A DNA stretch of 64,000 nucleotides from Nectonema munidae (lineage: Eukaryota; Nematomorpha; Nectonematoida; Nectonematidae), in NCBI GenBank assembly GCA_030549495.1, contig JAUIRK010001060.1, positions 186,001 to 250,000 on the forward strand. Reading direction: 5' to 3'. Positions 1-12,065 of this stretch are shown here, one piece after another (the stretch's first letter is position 1; each line of letters opens with the position of its first letter). The notes beneath the pieces are model-generated. The model worked only from the letters and a program-made list of their open reading frames with translations, was not told where the DNA came from and searched no databases. Position numbers and translations under genes: made by a program.

Positions 1-617
1 TTGGTTCTCACATATTCTTGAGTATGCATTTTTAAATTTCCATCATGAGAACGTTCTAAAGGCCTCGTTCCAATATACTCTCTTAAATAAATATCTGCAC
101 CTTTCTCAATCCAAGAAATTCTTCTTTTAAAAAGATCCTTGCGTTTTAATTCTTCATAATAATGCACCAATGTAATAATTTTTGCATTATCCGGCTCTGG
201 ATTCATTGAAATAAAATTTTTGTTCTTTATATATCCAAAAAGTTCCTTATTTTTTTTAATAAACAACAATTCATTATTCAAGTTTAAAAAATACACCTTT
301 TTCTGTGTAGTTTTAGTCCAAACTCCGAAGTTATCAAAGAAAGTTCTTTGATCATTTTTATCTTTATGAATTATTTTTGTTTTAAAATAAACATTTTCTA
401 TAAAATAGTCTAGAATAACGCCGGAATAACAGAAATCAGAAGAAAAGAGCTCGTTTATAATTACTTTGCTAGATAAAAATTTGTTACTTAATGATTTCAG
501 TTGTTTTCCATTAAATCCAGTGCTGTCTTCATTAGAGGCAAGATAGGTATGGTCTTTTAAGGGAGAAGGTGTTATTTTATTATTAAAAATGCTGTGAATC
601 GGGCTTTGGCTTAGTTT
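1..617 (-). CDS. Partial ORF, unknown product, possible diverged domain of the modular gene
   Basis: The minus strand is open for about 205 codons, from an in-frame stop at 618-620 to the left edge, which is unusual in such AT-rich DNA. There is no early methionine, so if real this is an internal or last exon. The start of the exon is undecided: AG dinucleotides lie near 600-610 but lack a pyrimidine tract. I do not recognise the protein. Some spacing resembles the upstream repeat domains: a Cys in SSDFCYSGV, then FISMNPEPDNAKIITL followed by HYYEEL, and near the edge MHTQEYVRT, comparable with the late strands and the YV-R/K-x-H element of the other exons. Strand and position (3' of module A) fit a terminal, more diverged part of the same gene. 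This is inference; it could be an unrelated gene or chance. Confidence 0.4.
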
Positions 618-3423
618 TCATTTCATTGCTGTACTCATTTTGAGTGGAAATCAGCAAAACTTAATATTAATATCTTAATCTTACAAACTTAGAATTAATA
701 GCAGACAAGTTTTACAATAAGACAGTAAAAAGTTAAGCAATATTTATTTATTATTATAAGAAAAAATCGATGTAATATCTACTCGGTTAAAATAAACAAA
801 ATGCAGATAAGTAACACCCAAATCAGTTTGCAGGATATAAGGGCATCAGCTGTAGTACAAACAAGGACGTAAAATTGTGCGAATTTTGATATTTTCGCAA
901 CGACTGAATTAAAGTGTTGTCCATGAGAAATGAGTCCTAAATAATTGAAAGAAGGAATTTAATGACAAAATAATCGGACTGTATAACAAGATTTATAAAT
1001 TTAGAAAACAACATAAACTTCCATTTGCTTACTTTTAACATTTACTTTTTATTAAAGGCAGTGGTATATAAGTTATTGATTTATATTTGAAGAAAGCACC
1101 TACATGGTATACGTATAATATAGAAAGACAAAAATGTAAAACAGAAGTAATGTGATTTATTAAGATAAAAAGAAGAAAGATTTCAAATTGTTTCTAGAAG
1201 TAAACCCAAGTTGATGCCCTAAGACGAGTAATACTCAAAAAAGAAATGCAGATATTATTTTTTGAACGGTTTAGGGCTTTAGAACGAAACCTAAGTCGTT
1301 GTAGTTTGAAGAGAAGAAAAAATATATACTCAATCAAACAATTTAGTAGAATCTAGATAAATAGAAATATGTATGTTAACACACACGTTATGAATATATA
1401 AAGTATGCTTAGTATTGCCATTTCAGTGAAGGACCAAGCTATTAAAATCTAACTGATTGGGAATATAATTGTAAGTTTTTCAACAAAATCAAATATGTTA
1501 ATTAAATATTTTTTTATCAAGTATTACAAATGCACTTTTTTACGAGTATTTATTTAAGGAATATGTCAGTGTTCTTAAAACTACTTTCTTAAGTCAAACA
1601 AAAGAAAAGAAGAGAAAAGGGAAAGAAAAGAATGAGTAGGATAGCAATGTTCTCAACAGAGTAAATATAAAGATGATAATATGAAACATGCTAATTAATA
1701 TAGGATCTATCAATGGTTTGTATGTGAAACTGTATATTATTAACACATTATGTTTACTATTATGTGTATATATAAGATATATAGAAAAGCATAGCTGGCT
1801 TGGTACAATATGTCTATAACTTAAAATTAAATCTATAAGAATTAAAAAGGAAAACTATTAAAAGTGAAGAACACAAAATACTTTCTCAAATATAATTTTT
1901 TAAAACTAGATACTTTATTAAAAGTAAAAACTAGATTTTAAAATACATTGTTATAAAAGAAATAAATACTTTTATATTCTTCCTTGGTCCTTTTAAAAAT
2001 TAAATGTTAAAAAAAGTTGTCTTGAAAAGATTGATAAATAATTTAAAAAACATGTCGGATAAAATAAAAAAACTAGAAAAAAGTGATTTTATCGAATTAA
2101 AAAAAATCTACTTGAAGATTCATGATGAAACTTTTAGAAAATCTTATTTACTATGGTTTAAACTTATTTCTAAATTTTTTTGAAGAAAACTAAATTTTTC
2201 ACGTAGTTGGCACAAAATACCAATAAGTAAAAACAGTTTGTGTAGCTGGGCCCATACAAAGACTAATCAAAGTCGCTACTGTGTGTAAACATTAGAAAAG
2301 AATTAATTCATTTCTATTATTATTCACTAATATGATTATTAAAATATTTTAAGGCCAAACTTTTATTATTATCCTATATGATTATTTATTTTCAAAACGG
2401 TAAAACTTATTGTGTTTCTAAAGTAAAAATTGCACGTTATTTTTAGGGGTGCAAAATTCACTTAAAATTGTAAAAAAAATTATAAGAAGAAAAAAATGAA
2501 AATTTATTGAAAAAAAGACTATTAGCAAAATTGAGTTCGCAAAATAAAATGCAAAGTATAAACTAATTAAAAATTATAAAGATCCAAAGGCCAGAAGGCC
2601 ACTAGAAAGATACTTTATGCTGAAAAAACATAGCATATAATTTAAATATACTTATAAATTAAGGGGAAATAATGGAACAATATTTACAAGAAAAATAATT
2701 TGTGTTACAACAAAAAATTGAAATAATGTAATGTGAGAGTACATGTTTTTTTACAAAAATTTAAAATGATAACAAAGAAACATCAATATTAAATAATTGA
2801 ATTTTTGTAGAAATTTGTAAGTTTTAAAATAAATTGAGAATTCTGGATGAAATAGATCTCTAGTCAATCCAAGAAAATGATGAGAATTTACTATTTCAAA
2901 AAAACATTTGATAAAAATTCAGAATCGACATAATACTTAAAAGAAACAATAATTGATTTAGATTTACTCATATTGATTGATAATAATTTCTTGATAGAGC
3001 TTATTTTTTTTAGCCAAATGATCAAATAAATGGTGTTTTAATTTTAATAGAAAATTTTATTTCTACAAACTTTTTGAGCGTATTGGTGAGAAGAATAAAA
3101 ACCTCACGTTTATAAAAAATATAATTAAACTATATCTATTTAGCTTAATTATTATTTGTGAAATCTATTTTTACAGTAAACTAGAACTTTAGTCATTTAA
3201 ATTTTTCAAAAACTGGAATGTTTCTGAATTTTTGCTTAAATTGTGTTTAAATTTTTAAGTATATAAATTTAAAATGTATATTTTTATTGTTACGAAATAT
3301 TTGTATATAAATTTAAAAATTAATTTTTTTGTAAATTTAATATTTTTAAACAACCAAAAATATCTTTATTTTATTTTATAGTTAATTATGATGATAACAT
3401 TTTCCCATATAACTTACTTTTAC
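618..3423. other. AT-rich stretch, nothing recognised
   Basis: About 2.8 kb of very AT-rich DNA with many stops in all frames. I see no conserved coding pattern, no clear terminal inverted repeats and no RNA gene. If the left-edge ORF belongs to the modular gene, this is part of its last visible intron. Confidence 0.5.
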
Positions 3424-4162
3424 ACATTGAATTTGAATATCTAAATGATTTTTAAATTCTGATTTATTTTACCTATGCATTTTTAATATTTATCGGGAAA
3501 AAATTTGGTTATTGGTATTATGAGCTTTTAATGTTATAATTTTCGTATCTATTCACGGGATGAATTTTAATAAAGATACATTGTGTGTTTTTTGAGATGG
3601 CAGAAACTGTTTTGCTTTTATCGAATCACTAAGCAAAAAAAGTCATTGCTGGGTTTTTAACACAATCAAAATACTTTAGAATCGAATCTTTAATGAATTT
3701 TGATTATTAAAATATGTACCATCAAGTTGAGCTTTCGTGCATATAGAAGAGTATATGAAAAGATTATCGGGTTGTTTTTATCAATGTTATATAATTATGT
3801 TTTTCATTTTTTTTCTTCCATAAATATCACTTGTATTGCAAGCAATTTATACAAGTTGTGTTAGATTGTTGCGGTCAGCACACGCAGCAAGTTAGCATTT
3901 TTTAAGCTGTGTTATGCTATATGTTAAACAAATATGATATCCATGCTTTTAAAATAGTTCAAGAAGATTAGACTTAAAAATGAATGAAATTGTTTGTAAA
4001 GTTGATATTTACAAAAAGCAAATTTGCAAATCTTGATTGTATTAAAAAATATTCTGTGTTTATAGCAATAGATAGATTTGATTTGATATTATTTTTATAT
4101 CAAAGTTAATTTAGCTAAATTTTTTTTAAAAAATATTAAAAATATCATGAAAATTTTCTTAC

Positions 4163-4510
4163 ATCCTTTCACAAGGATAAAGGTTTTCTGTGCGTGCACC
4201 TTCACATACTCCAGATCCATCAAATACGAGCGTTCTTGGATTAATGAATAAACTGTAAAAGCATCTTTTTTCGGTAAGAAATTGAGTCGGACTTGATATA
4301 TGTCATATTCATTATCTTCACTATTTCGAATTGTGATATGATATTGGTTATTGCATGAAAAAACTAACGCATCCCCGTCAATATTGAAATACGCTTGGTA
4401 AGTCTTTGCATTTGGCAAACATCGACTTGTAATCCTCAATTGAACTTCTTCTCCAGCTTCAAATTCTATTCTTTCAGTATCTGTGCTTTGATTCAAGAAC
4501 TGGCACTCAC
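4163..4510 (-). CDS. Exon A4: Ig-like repeat domain, module A domain 4
   Basis: A 348-bp internal exon of the modular gene with phase 1 at both ends. The acceptor is tttgaatag before GTGAGTGCCAG and the donor is GGA-T before gtaaga. It encodes ECQFLNQSTD, then a strand-B segment ending SRC, an aromatic strand (TYQAYFNIDG), the late strands (NFLPKKDAFTVY), and YVKVHAQKTF before the donor. Two cysteines (near the start and at SRC) are conserved with the other domains, while the F-strand cysteine of classical Ig domains is absent. It differs from its duplicate B4 at three bases, all amino-acid changing (P/R, N/K, S/T). It is closest to exon C4 in module C. Function is unknown; an extracellular adhesion or recognition role is only a guess from the repeated beta fold. 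Confidence 0.8.
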
Positions 4511-5986
4511 CTATTCAAATTGAAAAGGGGTAAGATATATTTCACTAAACTTGTGTTGCAGTTTTAATCATATTGCAAGTTTTATCGCAAAAGAAATTGG
4601 CACTCAATTATGTTGGTTGTGAAGCTGCGAGACTTGCGCCATGAAAAATACCCACCATAATGTTTGTTCCTTTCAACCAAATTTTATTTATGATTTAGAA
4701 TAATAGTAAGAATAATATTTTTTGGAGAAATGAAAAATGTAAATTTTTTCAAAAATAAAAATACAATAGCTGTCAATATTAAAAACTTGGCGTGGCATTT
4801 AGTCACGGCTGCAGAAAGTATTGTGATTTCATTGTGTTCGAATTTATAGTTAAAAAATTAGCTTTTAATAAATTTCAAGTAACTTAGAAAATAATTCTGT
4901 GAATGATTGTTGGTAAATTGGACATGATATTTTAACTTTACAAATTTTATCGTCTAATACAGAGATTCACCTCTACTAGGTTGTACAAAAATAATAATGG
5001 CATTCTTACTGGTTGGAGTCTTATTATTATTATTCAAAATGGTTAAGAAGGTATAATTTTTATACCATTTTTAAAAGGTAAGGATTTTTAATTAAATTCA
5101 ATAATTTTGAAATATTCCTAATTGTAACGTGTTATTTTAAAATTATAGTAATATCTAAAAAAACTTAATATTGGATTTTGAAAGTTATTGCATCGCATAT
5201 TATAGTTTGTTAGAATAAAAATTTCTGTAATTTAAAGGCTTTTCTAGATATGTTCTTCCAAGATAAAAATGTTGGATAGTATAATTCCTAAATAGTGATC
5301 TTATGTAAAAATTTGAAAAACTAAAGATTATAAAAAGAAAAGGAAGAATAATAAAATTTCTTATTTTTTTTCTTTGTCTTAGAAATCACAAAGTAACTAT
5401 AATAATGATTTAAAATTAACTTAATTAAGGATTTTTTATTGTATCAACGTCTACATGCCTTTAGCCAAATTGATCAAAAACAAAAATAGAGGGATATTTG
5501 TAGACATATCAAAATAAACCGATCTTTTAAAGCTTCCTTCTCTTTCTTCTTACTAAGAAGCAGGAAATCTTAAATAACTCTCGAAATAAATCGAGATTTG
5601 AACATCCTATAATGTTATTTCTCTAAGTTCTGTTGTATCGATTTTTAAGACTAAATACTTGTCTCCACATGCTTAAACTAGAAATGTTTTACTGAATGCC
5701 ATACTATTATAGAATCTGATAACGCTCTCTCATTATTTATTTATCCCTTTTTTTTATATTTGATCCAACTTTTTTAAAAAAAAAAATTCAACTCCAAGCT
5801 TATTCAAGTTTTTAACAAGCTCGCCATTTTATAACATTGAACAATTCATTTAATTGCAGTTTTTTATAAAATCGGAAAAAAATGATATTTTTTTATGTCT
5901 ATTTTTTATAATAGAACTATGTTTTTACATGGATATCAAGGAGTTTTTCTGATCGAATGTGTTTAAAATGTAATATAGATTTTTAC
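4511..5986 (-). other. Intron between A3 and A4
   Basis: This 1.5 kb AT-rich intron is bounded by gtaaaa at the A3 end and tttgaatag at the A4 end. I see no element or gene in it. It lacks a 16-bp insertion carried by unit B near a TTA-repeat stretch. Confidence 0.6.
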
Positions 5987-6325
5987 TTGCTGGGTACACT
6001 TCGAAGGTATTGTGTGCATTTTCGCGAATGTATTTGGCTGTTATAAGTTCATTTTCTTGTATCTGAAATAAATGGATAGTTTGTGTTTTTGGAAGAGGCA
6101 TGAAGCTTATTAATAAAGTTTTTTGATCACCAAACCTATCATTATCTTCAATTTTTTCGGTAAGAACATACGAATCTGGTGTGATTATTGTTTCACCTAT
6201 TGCGATATATGTCTTTATGTTTCCCGTGAGAAAACAATCAACTTTTGAAGTTAATGTAAGGTTTCTATCTTTTAGAAATGGAATAACTTTGAGAGCTTCA
6301 TCAGAACTTTGGATCGAACAGAAGT
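5987..6325 (-). CDS. Exon A3: Ig-like repeat domain, module A domain 3
   Basis: A 339-bp exon with phase 1 at both ends: acceptor tttgaatag before ACTTCTGTTCG, donor CCAGCAA before gtaaaa. The domain starts FCSIQSSDEALKVIPFLKD, has a second Cys in SKVDCF, then KTYIAIGE, a late-strand block ISFMPLPKTQTIH, and YIRENAHNTF near the end. It lacks an in-frame methionine near its start, so a simple Met-to-stop search misses it. It is separated from A2 by only 50 bp of intron, an arrangement kept in modules B and C. One replacement difference from B3 (Phe for Leu in the segment before QIQENEL). The clear homologue in module C is C3 (FCDIQEEDEAIKYIPFLK). The fold assignment rests on hydrophobic pattern only. 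Confidence 0.8.
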
Positions 6326-6375
6326 CTATTCAAAAATGGATTTCAGTAAAAATTAATTAGATTAAAATCTCTTAC

Positions 6376-6646
6376 ATGTAGCGTCTAGCACAAACTTTTT
6401 GATTTTTGAATGCACGAATTGATCATACTGCAAATCATCCACTTCTTCACTAACCAAGGAGTAGTATTCGAAATGAGTAGCTAAAGGCAAAACAAATATT
6501 GTACTTTCAATTGCGAACCCGTTTCGTTCTTCTCACGTCAGTAATTGGAAAATTACATAACGCCTTCATTTTAACTTCAGCAGCTTCACCGAGCAATACA
6601 AGATATCTTTCTTCTGGTACATCATCTTGATGAAGAACACACCTTC
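6376..6646 (-). pseudogene. Exon A2, frame-disrupted copy of Ig-like domain 2
   Basis: This is the duplicate of exon B2 (354 bp) but only 271 bp long. Acceptor (tttgtttag before GAAGGTG) and donor (ACAT before gtaaga) are intact. An internal segment of 91 bp in B is replaced by 8 bp here, a net loss of 83 bp that is not a multiple of three. The lost part covers the middle of the domain after the second cysteine (KTYFSDIRKQ onwards). If included, the exon shifts the frame. Because its boundaries are phase 1-1, skipping it would keep A1 and A3 in frame. Whether it is still spliced in cannot be told from sequence. Confidence 0.8.
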
Positions 6647-6939
6647 CTAAACAAAGTATCTATTTTTCTTATTTCGAATAAACTGTGGTGTTTAATTTAA
6701 AACATGCACATTTTAATTTATCAGTTTGCTATCTTGTATCGAAGATAAAAGAAAACTTTTTAATGGTTTCACTGAGAACAACGAAATAATATCGGTGATG
6801 ACGAGATTTAATCGTTTTAATAAAATACAGTAAAACCTCGGTATAGCGAAGAAGTGTTGTTTAGTTCTGCAATAAAATAACTTCAATTTTGTTTTTTACT
6901 TAGTTTCATGAACTCTTTCAATGAGTCAATTTAAGTAAT

Positions 6940-7072
6940 AAGGGGTCGTTTTGCAAATGACAACAACTAATTTTTGTTCACATTCGACCCCTACTCTCTC
7001 TTGACAGTTTTTTGGTTTGTTGTCTACTCAAGTCCCTGTTTTAGTTAACGTCATTTGTGAGCGACCCCTTTA
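6940..7072. mobile_element. Small MITE with 25-bp inverted ends
   Basis: The ends aaggggtcgttttgcaaat and the complement of gtcatttgtgagcgacccctt form imperfect inverted repeats about 133 bp apart. There is no coding capacity. Superfamily is uncertain. A lone pogo-type end (cagtaaaacctcggtatagc) lies just outside at 6828. The whole is duplicated in unit B. Confidence 0.55.
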
Positions 7073-7095
7073 TAGATAAAAAAATACCGTAAATA

Positions 7096-7889
7096 CAGTA
7101 GACCCTCGTTAAGTCGGACTACATGGGGGAGAAGGGTGTCCGGCTATGCCGATTGTCCGACTTAACAGAGGGAGCTTCCCCATGCAACACTTTATCACAA
7201 AGCCCATGCCTATTTCTGAAGCGCCATAACCACCCATCACCAGCAGTAAAATCATTAATTCCCATATGCCTCGCTAACTTTTGAACAGCATCTTGAACAG
7301 CAATCCCACGAACTTTTACGCCGCATGATCGTTGCTACACAAATCATTTCTTACCGCTTCTTCTAAATTTCCATTCTTAGATTCTTGAGTTCTTTTTCTA
7401 TTTCCAAGAGAAAAATTTTCACGACCTTTGGTCACTTTGTACTTTAAAGAAAAGCCTAAGGGTTTAACTTTAGCTCTACGAATGTCTGCCACAGTTTGTT
7501 TCTTCTCCCCATACTCTACACAGACACTTTTAACACTAGCTCCAGCTTCTAATTTGCGATAAGTTCAAGTTTCTTGGTCACTGATAGAGTCACAAGCTTT
7601 CGAGCGTTGGCTGTACGTCTTTCAGGCATTTTGCAAGAAAATATTGAAGAAAAATGGAGATTAACACTTCAACAACTTGATATAGCCACAACAAGATTTA
7701 GAATACTGTCAAATTTTACAATGATCGTGAACTATCTATTGAGTAAAAATAAATAAAATGGCTGCTTGTAAGACAAATCGAAATTAAAAAGTCAAAGAAA
7801 ATGGCCGCTTCTAAGACTATGAGGGCAAACATTTGTATTCTAGGTCACGTTACGACTTATCCAATATCCGAGTTAACGATGGTTTACTG
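7096..7889 (-). mobile_element. pogo/Tigger DNA transposon remnant
   Basis: Terminal repeats are CAGTAGACCCTCGTTAA at the left and the complement of TTAACGATGGTTTACTG at the right, preceded by TA, as in the pogo branch of Tc1/mariner. The minus strand carries a piece of the transposase DNA-binding region: KKQTVADIRRAK, then a CENP-B-type helix-turn-helix tail recognisable as MGINDFTAGDGWLWRFRNRH. The reading frame is broken at least once between these parts and the DDE catalytic core is absent, so this 794-bp copy is a non-autonomous remnant. It sits in the intron between A1 and A2 and has an equivalent in unit B. Confidence 0.75.
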
Positions 7890-8961
7890 ATTGAGATTTT
7901 ATTTTCAAAAAAAAGATTTTTAATCGTATTATTTCGTAATGATTTAAATCAAAAGCAAATATTTGGTCAAAAGTACAGTTCCTGAATCAGGAATGTTTTT
8001 GGATCTACCATTTTTGAACGAAAGAAAAAGAGCATCTTCGGGTAAAGACTCTTTTTGATTCTTTTACGCTGTGTTCCACTATTCTCGTAAGAATCCTTGA
8101 TTTTATCCAAAGATTTCAACCAAGTTAGAAGTGCTAATAAAAAAAGGAATATGTAACGTATGATTTATTGCTTTATGAAAGCGTTTTCTTATCCACGCAA
8201 GCGTAATCAGATGCTTTCATTGCTGAGGTATGTTATCAAGATATTTAAGCTTTTTTGTAAACGTAAACCATTTGCTTCTTCACAATTTTATCCTTTGAAT
8301 TCAAAATTATAAACGAGGATTCTTAAAATGAGGGTTCATTATAAAAGCTCTAACTTCGTGTGAATTTTGTGCCCGGGATTGGGAATGGACGAATTGGTGC
8401 ATATTATATGAGTTTGCAATAACGCGATGTTACTAGTTCAAGTTGTGAAAAGTTATCAAAAATTTTCAAAATGTGAGAAATCTTTTTGTTATGGCAAAAA
8501 TAAATAAATGCCATTATTAAACTGGAACAATTGGTCAGTACTGCACCAATAACAATGCAGTAAGTATTGTAAATATCTATTTTAAAACGAAATATTTTTT
8601 GGAGAAAGAATGTAAAGGATATAACACTAAATTCTTTCATCTTCCCACATTCCTTAATTCATTTTTAAATCATTTTTTTATTAGAAATGATTTTTAGGAA
8701 AAGTTTGGCAACCACCCCTTCTTGCTATGTAATGATCGTATATTTTGACAGCAAACACAAAAAATTGAATGGTTTAAGCGAATTTTTCCTAGTGAAATCA
8801 AATATTTTGCAGAAACTTAAATATATATCACTGCTAATCTATGAGATTGAATTTTCTAAGAGATCTCTCATAAAAATACAAAATACTTTTTATATATATT
8901 ATATATTCGAAGGACAATACAGTGAATATTTAAGAGATGATTAAAGATTATCAAATCTTAC
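7890..8961 (-). other. Rest of intron between A1 and A2
   Basis: No gene recognised. About 165 bp (8278-8442) are present here and missing from unit B, so one copy gained or lost this stretch after the duplication. No terminal repeats mark it as a transposon, so a deletion in B is the simpler reading. Confidence 0.5.
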
Positions 8962-9321
8962 TTGAAACCTTAACATTAAACTTTTTAATGTAGTTTTCTT
9001 CAATAAAACTTGTTTTAACGCTTTCATGATTTCTGGGTAAGAATTGCATATAAATCTGGTATTCGAGAACATCTCTTGTTGCTGGTATGGAGAATCTGAC
9101 GATCCTCGCGTACTCCTGCCACGTTCTGTAATCCTTTCCATAGAATAATTCACTATTCCCATCTCCGTAATAAGCAAGTTCGCCATTTACAGAAAAATAA
9201 GGCACATGATGGCGACTTGTTTCTGAACAAGTAACAAAAGTCTCCAGTATGAAGTTATTTCCAGCCAAAACACGCTTATTTTCTTCTTTCAGCCCCCCTT
9301 TTCTGTTTAAGACGCAATCTT
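8962..9321 (-). CDS. Exon A1: Ig-like repeat domain, module A domain 1
   Basis: A 360-bp exon with phase 1 at both ends: acceptor ccatttttag before AAGATTGCGTC, donor GTTTCAA before gtaaga. It encodes DCVLNRKGG, then AGNNFILETFVTC with the second Cys, HHVPYFSVNGELAYYGDGN, the late strands (IYMQFLPRNHES) and ENYIKKFNVKVS. The acceptor is a tandem TAGAAG, so a second AG lies three bases downstream. With the first acceptor the exon begins with AA: after the C ending C4 this makes CAA (Gln), but after the T ending B4 it makes TAA. The only difference from B1 is one synonymous base. The homologue in module C is C1 (SEYIPYFSINGQLA). Confidence 0.8.
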
Positions 9322-10978
9322 CTAAAAATGGAACATTTATTAAACTTGTTAAAAGACAATATATGAGTAAAAATATGAATTAGCTATATTTTTTGAATTT
9401 ACGCAAAATCCATATTTGGAATACATCTTAACTTACAAGTTACCATACTAACTCAATAACTTTTCTTTTAACTGACATATAGTTTTGACCAATGAATAAA
9501 TTAGGTTTCACGCATGCTTATGCGTATATTTTGAATTACTCCATATTTGATTTGATATATTTGAGAGGGGAGACAACATTACAACGTTATTAAATTTTGT
9601 TTACATTTTATAATTACATGTGTTTTTAATTAGTTAAAACAAATTACAATATAAAATATAAATTGTTTTGTATTTAATTTGATACTAAAACATTTTTTCA
9701 ATTAAAACATTAACATCTGACAAGTACGGAATCTCGTAGAATTTATAGGAATCTAGGTTTTTATTTCACTAATTTTATAAAATATTAGAAGTCGAATTAC
9801 ATTTTTCCAAGGATAAAAATATTTTTAATTTTTTCTTGGCTTGAATTGCATTTGACTTTTCTAGTTCTTTTTTATTATGAACTTCAACATCATTGGAAAG
9901 CCTTTTTAGGCAGATGATAAACGTTATACTTTTCATGTCCAAACTCAAAATATGTTTTCTCATTGTCTTCATGAGTTTTATTTAGTCAATTTTGAAAGTC
10001 ATATTGATCTATTTGATTCAAAAATTGATCAATTATATCATTTAGTGTAAAAATCATAAATAATTTAATTGCTGCATTAAAAAAAATAATAATAAATATT
10101 AAATAAAAAATAATTTTATAATATTGGCATTGATAAAAAAAGAATTGAAGCGTAAAATTACCCCCTTATTTGATCCTTATTTCTGGCAACCTTGATAAGA
10201 TTTTTCAAAAACAGTTCAATAAAATTGATAAAATTTTTACTACAATTAGAATTAATAGAAATACAAATATAATATTCGTTTTTAAAAAAAATTTTTCTAG
10301 GTGATAAAAAACATTTTATATCAATATTGGAATAATAAATATCTGAAGTTCAAATTTGTTGCTCCTAAGATATTTTAGTTTGTTTGTTGATTTATATATG
10401 CGAACAGTTTTTTTCAGAAATGAATATTGAAAGTTCGCATATAAGAATAACTGGTACTAAAATTGAATGAAAAGATATCGCCTGTTATGGACATAACTCC
10501 TAAAATGAAGCCGTTTGGACGCTTTCAGCATGGCACTTCTGGCTTAGAAGGATCTACTGTCACTATTTTTTTATCACGATATTTTTCAACGAAAGCTGTT
10601 TGCTGGCCTTTTGAATTCCACCATTATAATGTATTTTTTTGTAAGTTTTTTTACGAATTCTAAATATACTTCCCTGGTAAAATAAAGAAAAAATTGTCGA
10701 TATAAAAATGCTAATACTATATATTTTACTTATGCATTTTAGAAACAATTATAACTTTAATACTAAATATATGTTTTTTGTTTTATCTAATGAATTATGT
10801 CGGTGTTTCGACTTGATCAATGAATGAGACTAGTTTAAAGAATAAATATAGGAAATTAGCTGTGTAGACTAGACACAATCTTTTAAAGAATATAGCGTCA
10901 TTGCAGCCAGATCAATCTTTTCGGCTAGCGAAACCTGGCTGCACATGACTAATGTGACGACTAGCTCTTGCTTTTATT
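9322..10978. other. Intronic AT-rich stretch
   Basis: No gene or mobile element recognised in 1.65 kb. Short minus-strand open frames near 9775-9972 are low-complexity and show no domain pattern. Confidence 0.45.
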
Positions 10979-11987
10979 TAGCGCTTCTCAACTCGTGTTC
11001 CCCGGAACACTATATGTTCCGCAAAAACTGCCAAGTGTTTTGCGAGAAATAGTAAGATATTTTTTACGTTTAATTTTAGATGTTTTTAATAAAAACTTTT
11101 TAATCATGTATATCATAAAAAAGTATAGTAAGAATGTTATCTAGCACTACTAATAAATATGATACAGAAATTAGTGTACTACTAGCAATAATAGTATATA
11201 TTTTTTGACATTTTTCGTTCGTTTAATTAAAAATCCTTTTTTTGCCCTTAATCTAATCAGAGGCGTAGCCAGCGGGGGAAGAGCCCCCCCCCCCCCTCGA
11301 AAAACTTTTTCTGCCCCCCCCCCCCCCCCAAATTCCTTTAGAATTTTTAGAATGTTTTTATATGTATGCAGTTGTTTGGCGGCCTCAATCCCTGTTAGTA
11401 TATTCTTGCTAACAAAAAATGTAGCGAAGATTCTTTCCTCTAACTAACATTTGGCTCAGTTCACGACTCTCTAACAACTGATATTATGCCAAGACAACGG
11501 TAAAACGAAGAGTTTTAAGAAGTCAACGATGCTCAATGCTGCATGAAAAAAAAGAAGAATATTATGCTTGTTTCGTAACCGAAAGAGTATACAAAAAATT
11601 GTCAACAATGAAATCTTGAAATTTTTTTCCAGAAAGTCCAGAAGGATTCAACTTTTTTGAAAAAAACTTCCACAAAATAAATTTGTGTGATACTTCATGA
11701 TTTCCAAATAAAAATAAACATTTTTTTAATTGATATCAAATTATTGAAATTCTTAAAGTACATGTGATTTAACTACTTTAACTACATGTGCTACATTCTT
11801 TATTATTAAAAATGTCTACCCCCCCCCCCCGCCAAAATCTTTGTATGTCCCTCCAACTTCTATTTTCTGGCTACGCCACTGAATCTAATTCCTTTTCTTT
11901 TACTGTGATAAAAATTTATGAAAACATTTTTGCGTAGGGTCTTTAATTTAAAAGGTTCAGGGAAGGCAAAAAGTCTGAGAAACGCTG
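10979..11987. mobile_element. hAT-type non-autonomous element, interrupted
   Basis: The left end tagcgcttctcaactcg matches the complement of the right end tctgagaaacgctg, and the flanks cttttatt (10971-10978) and ctttgatt (11988-11995) form a near-perfect 8-bp target duplication, as hAT elements make. No transposase is seen. A second hAT element (11258-11881) is inserted inside it. Duplicated in unit B at 33000-34003. Confidence 0.75.
11258..11881. mobile_element. hAT MITE nested in another hAT element
   Basis: Terminal inverted repeats CAGAGGCGTAGCCAG and CTGGCTACGCCACTG are flanked by a perfect 8-bp target duplication AATCTAAT (11250-11257 and 11882-11889). The element is 624 bp with long C-runs just inside both ends and no coding capacity. 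The 80-codon frame at 11205-11447 only reads through the C-runs and is not a gene. Confidence 0.9.
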
Positions 11988-12065
11988 CTTTGATTGATAG
12001 AAAAGAGTACCCTGCATACAACTAATCAATGATTTATAATTATTGAGGATATCGATAGTCTGCAG

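Noticed and set aside
8687-8944. 85-codon plus-strand ORF conserved between the units
   Set aside because: Conserved only because the whole region is a recent duplication; antisense intronic position and low-complexity composition.
11205-11447. 80-codon plus-strand ORF with proline-rich run
   Set aside because: It reads through the C-runs of a hAT MITE; no conservation of frame with the unit B copy.
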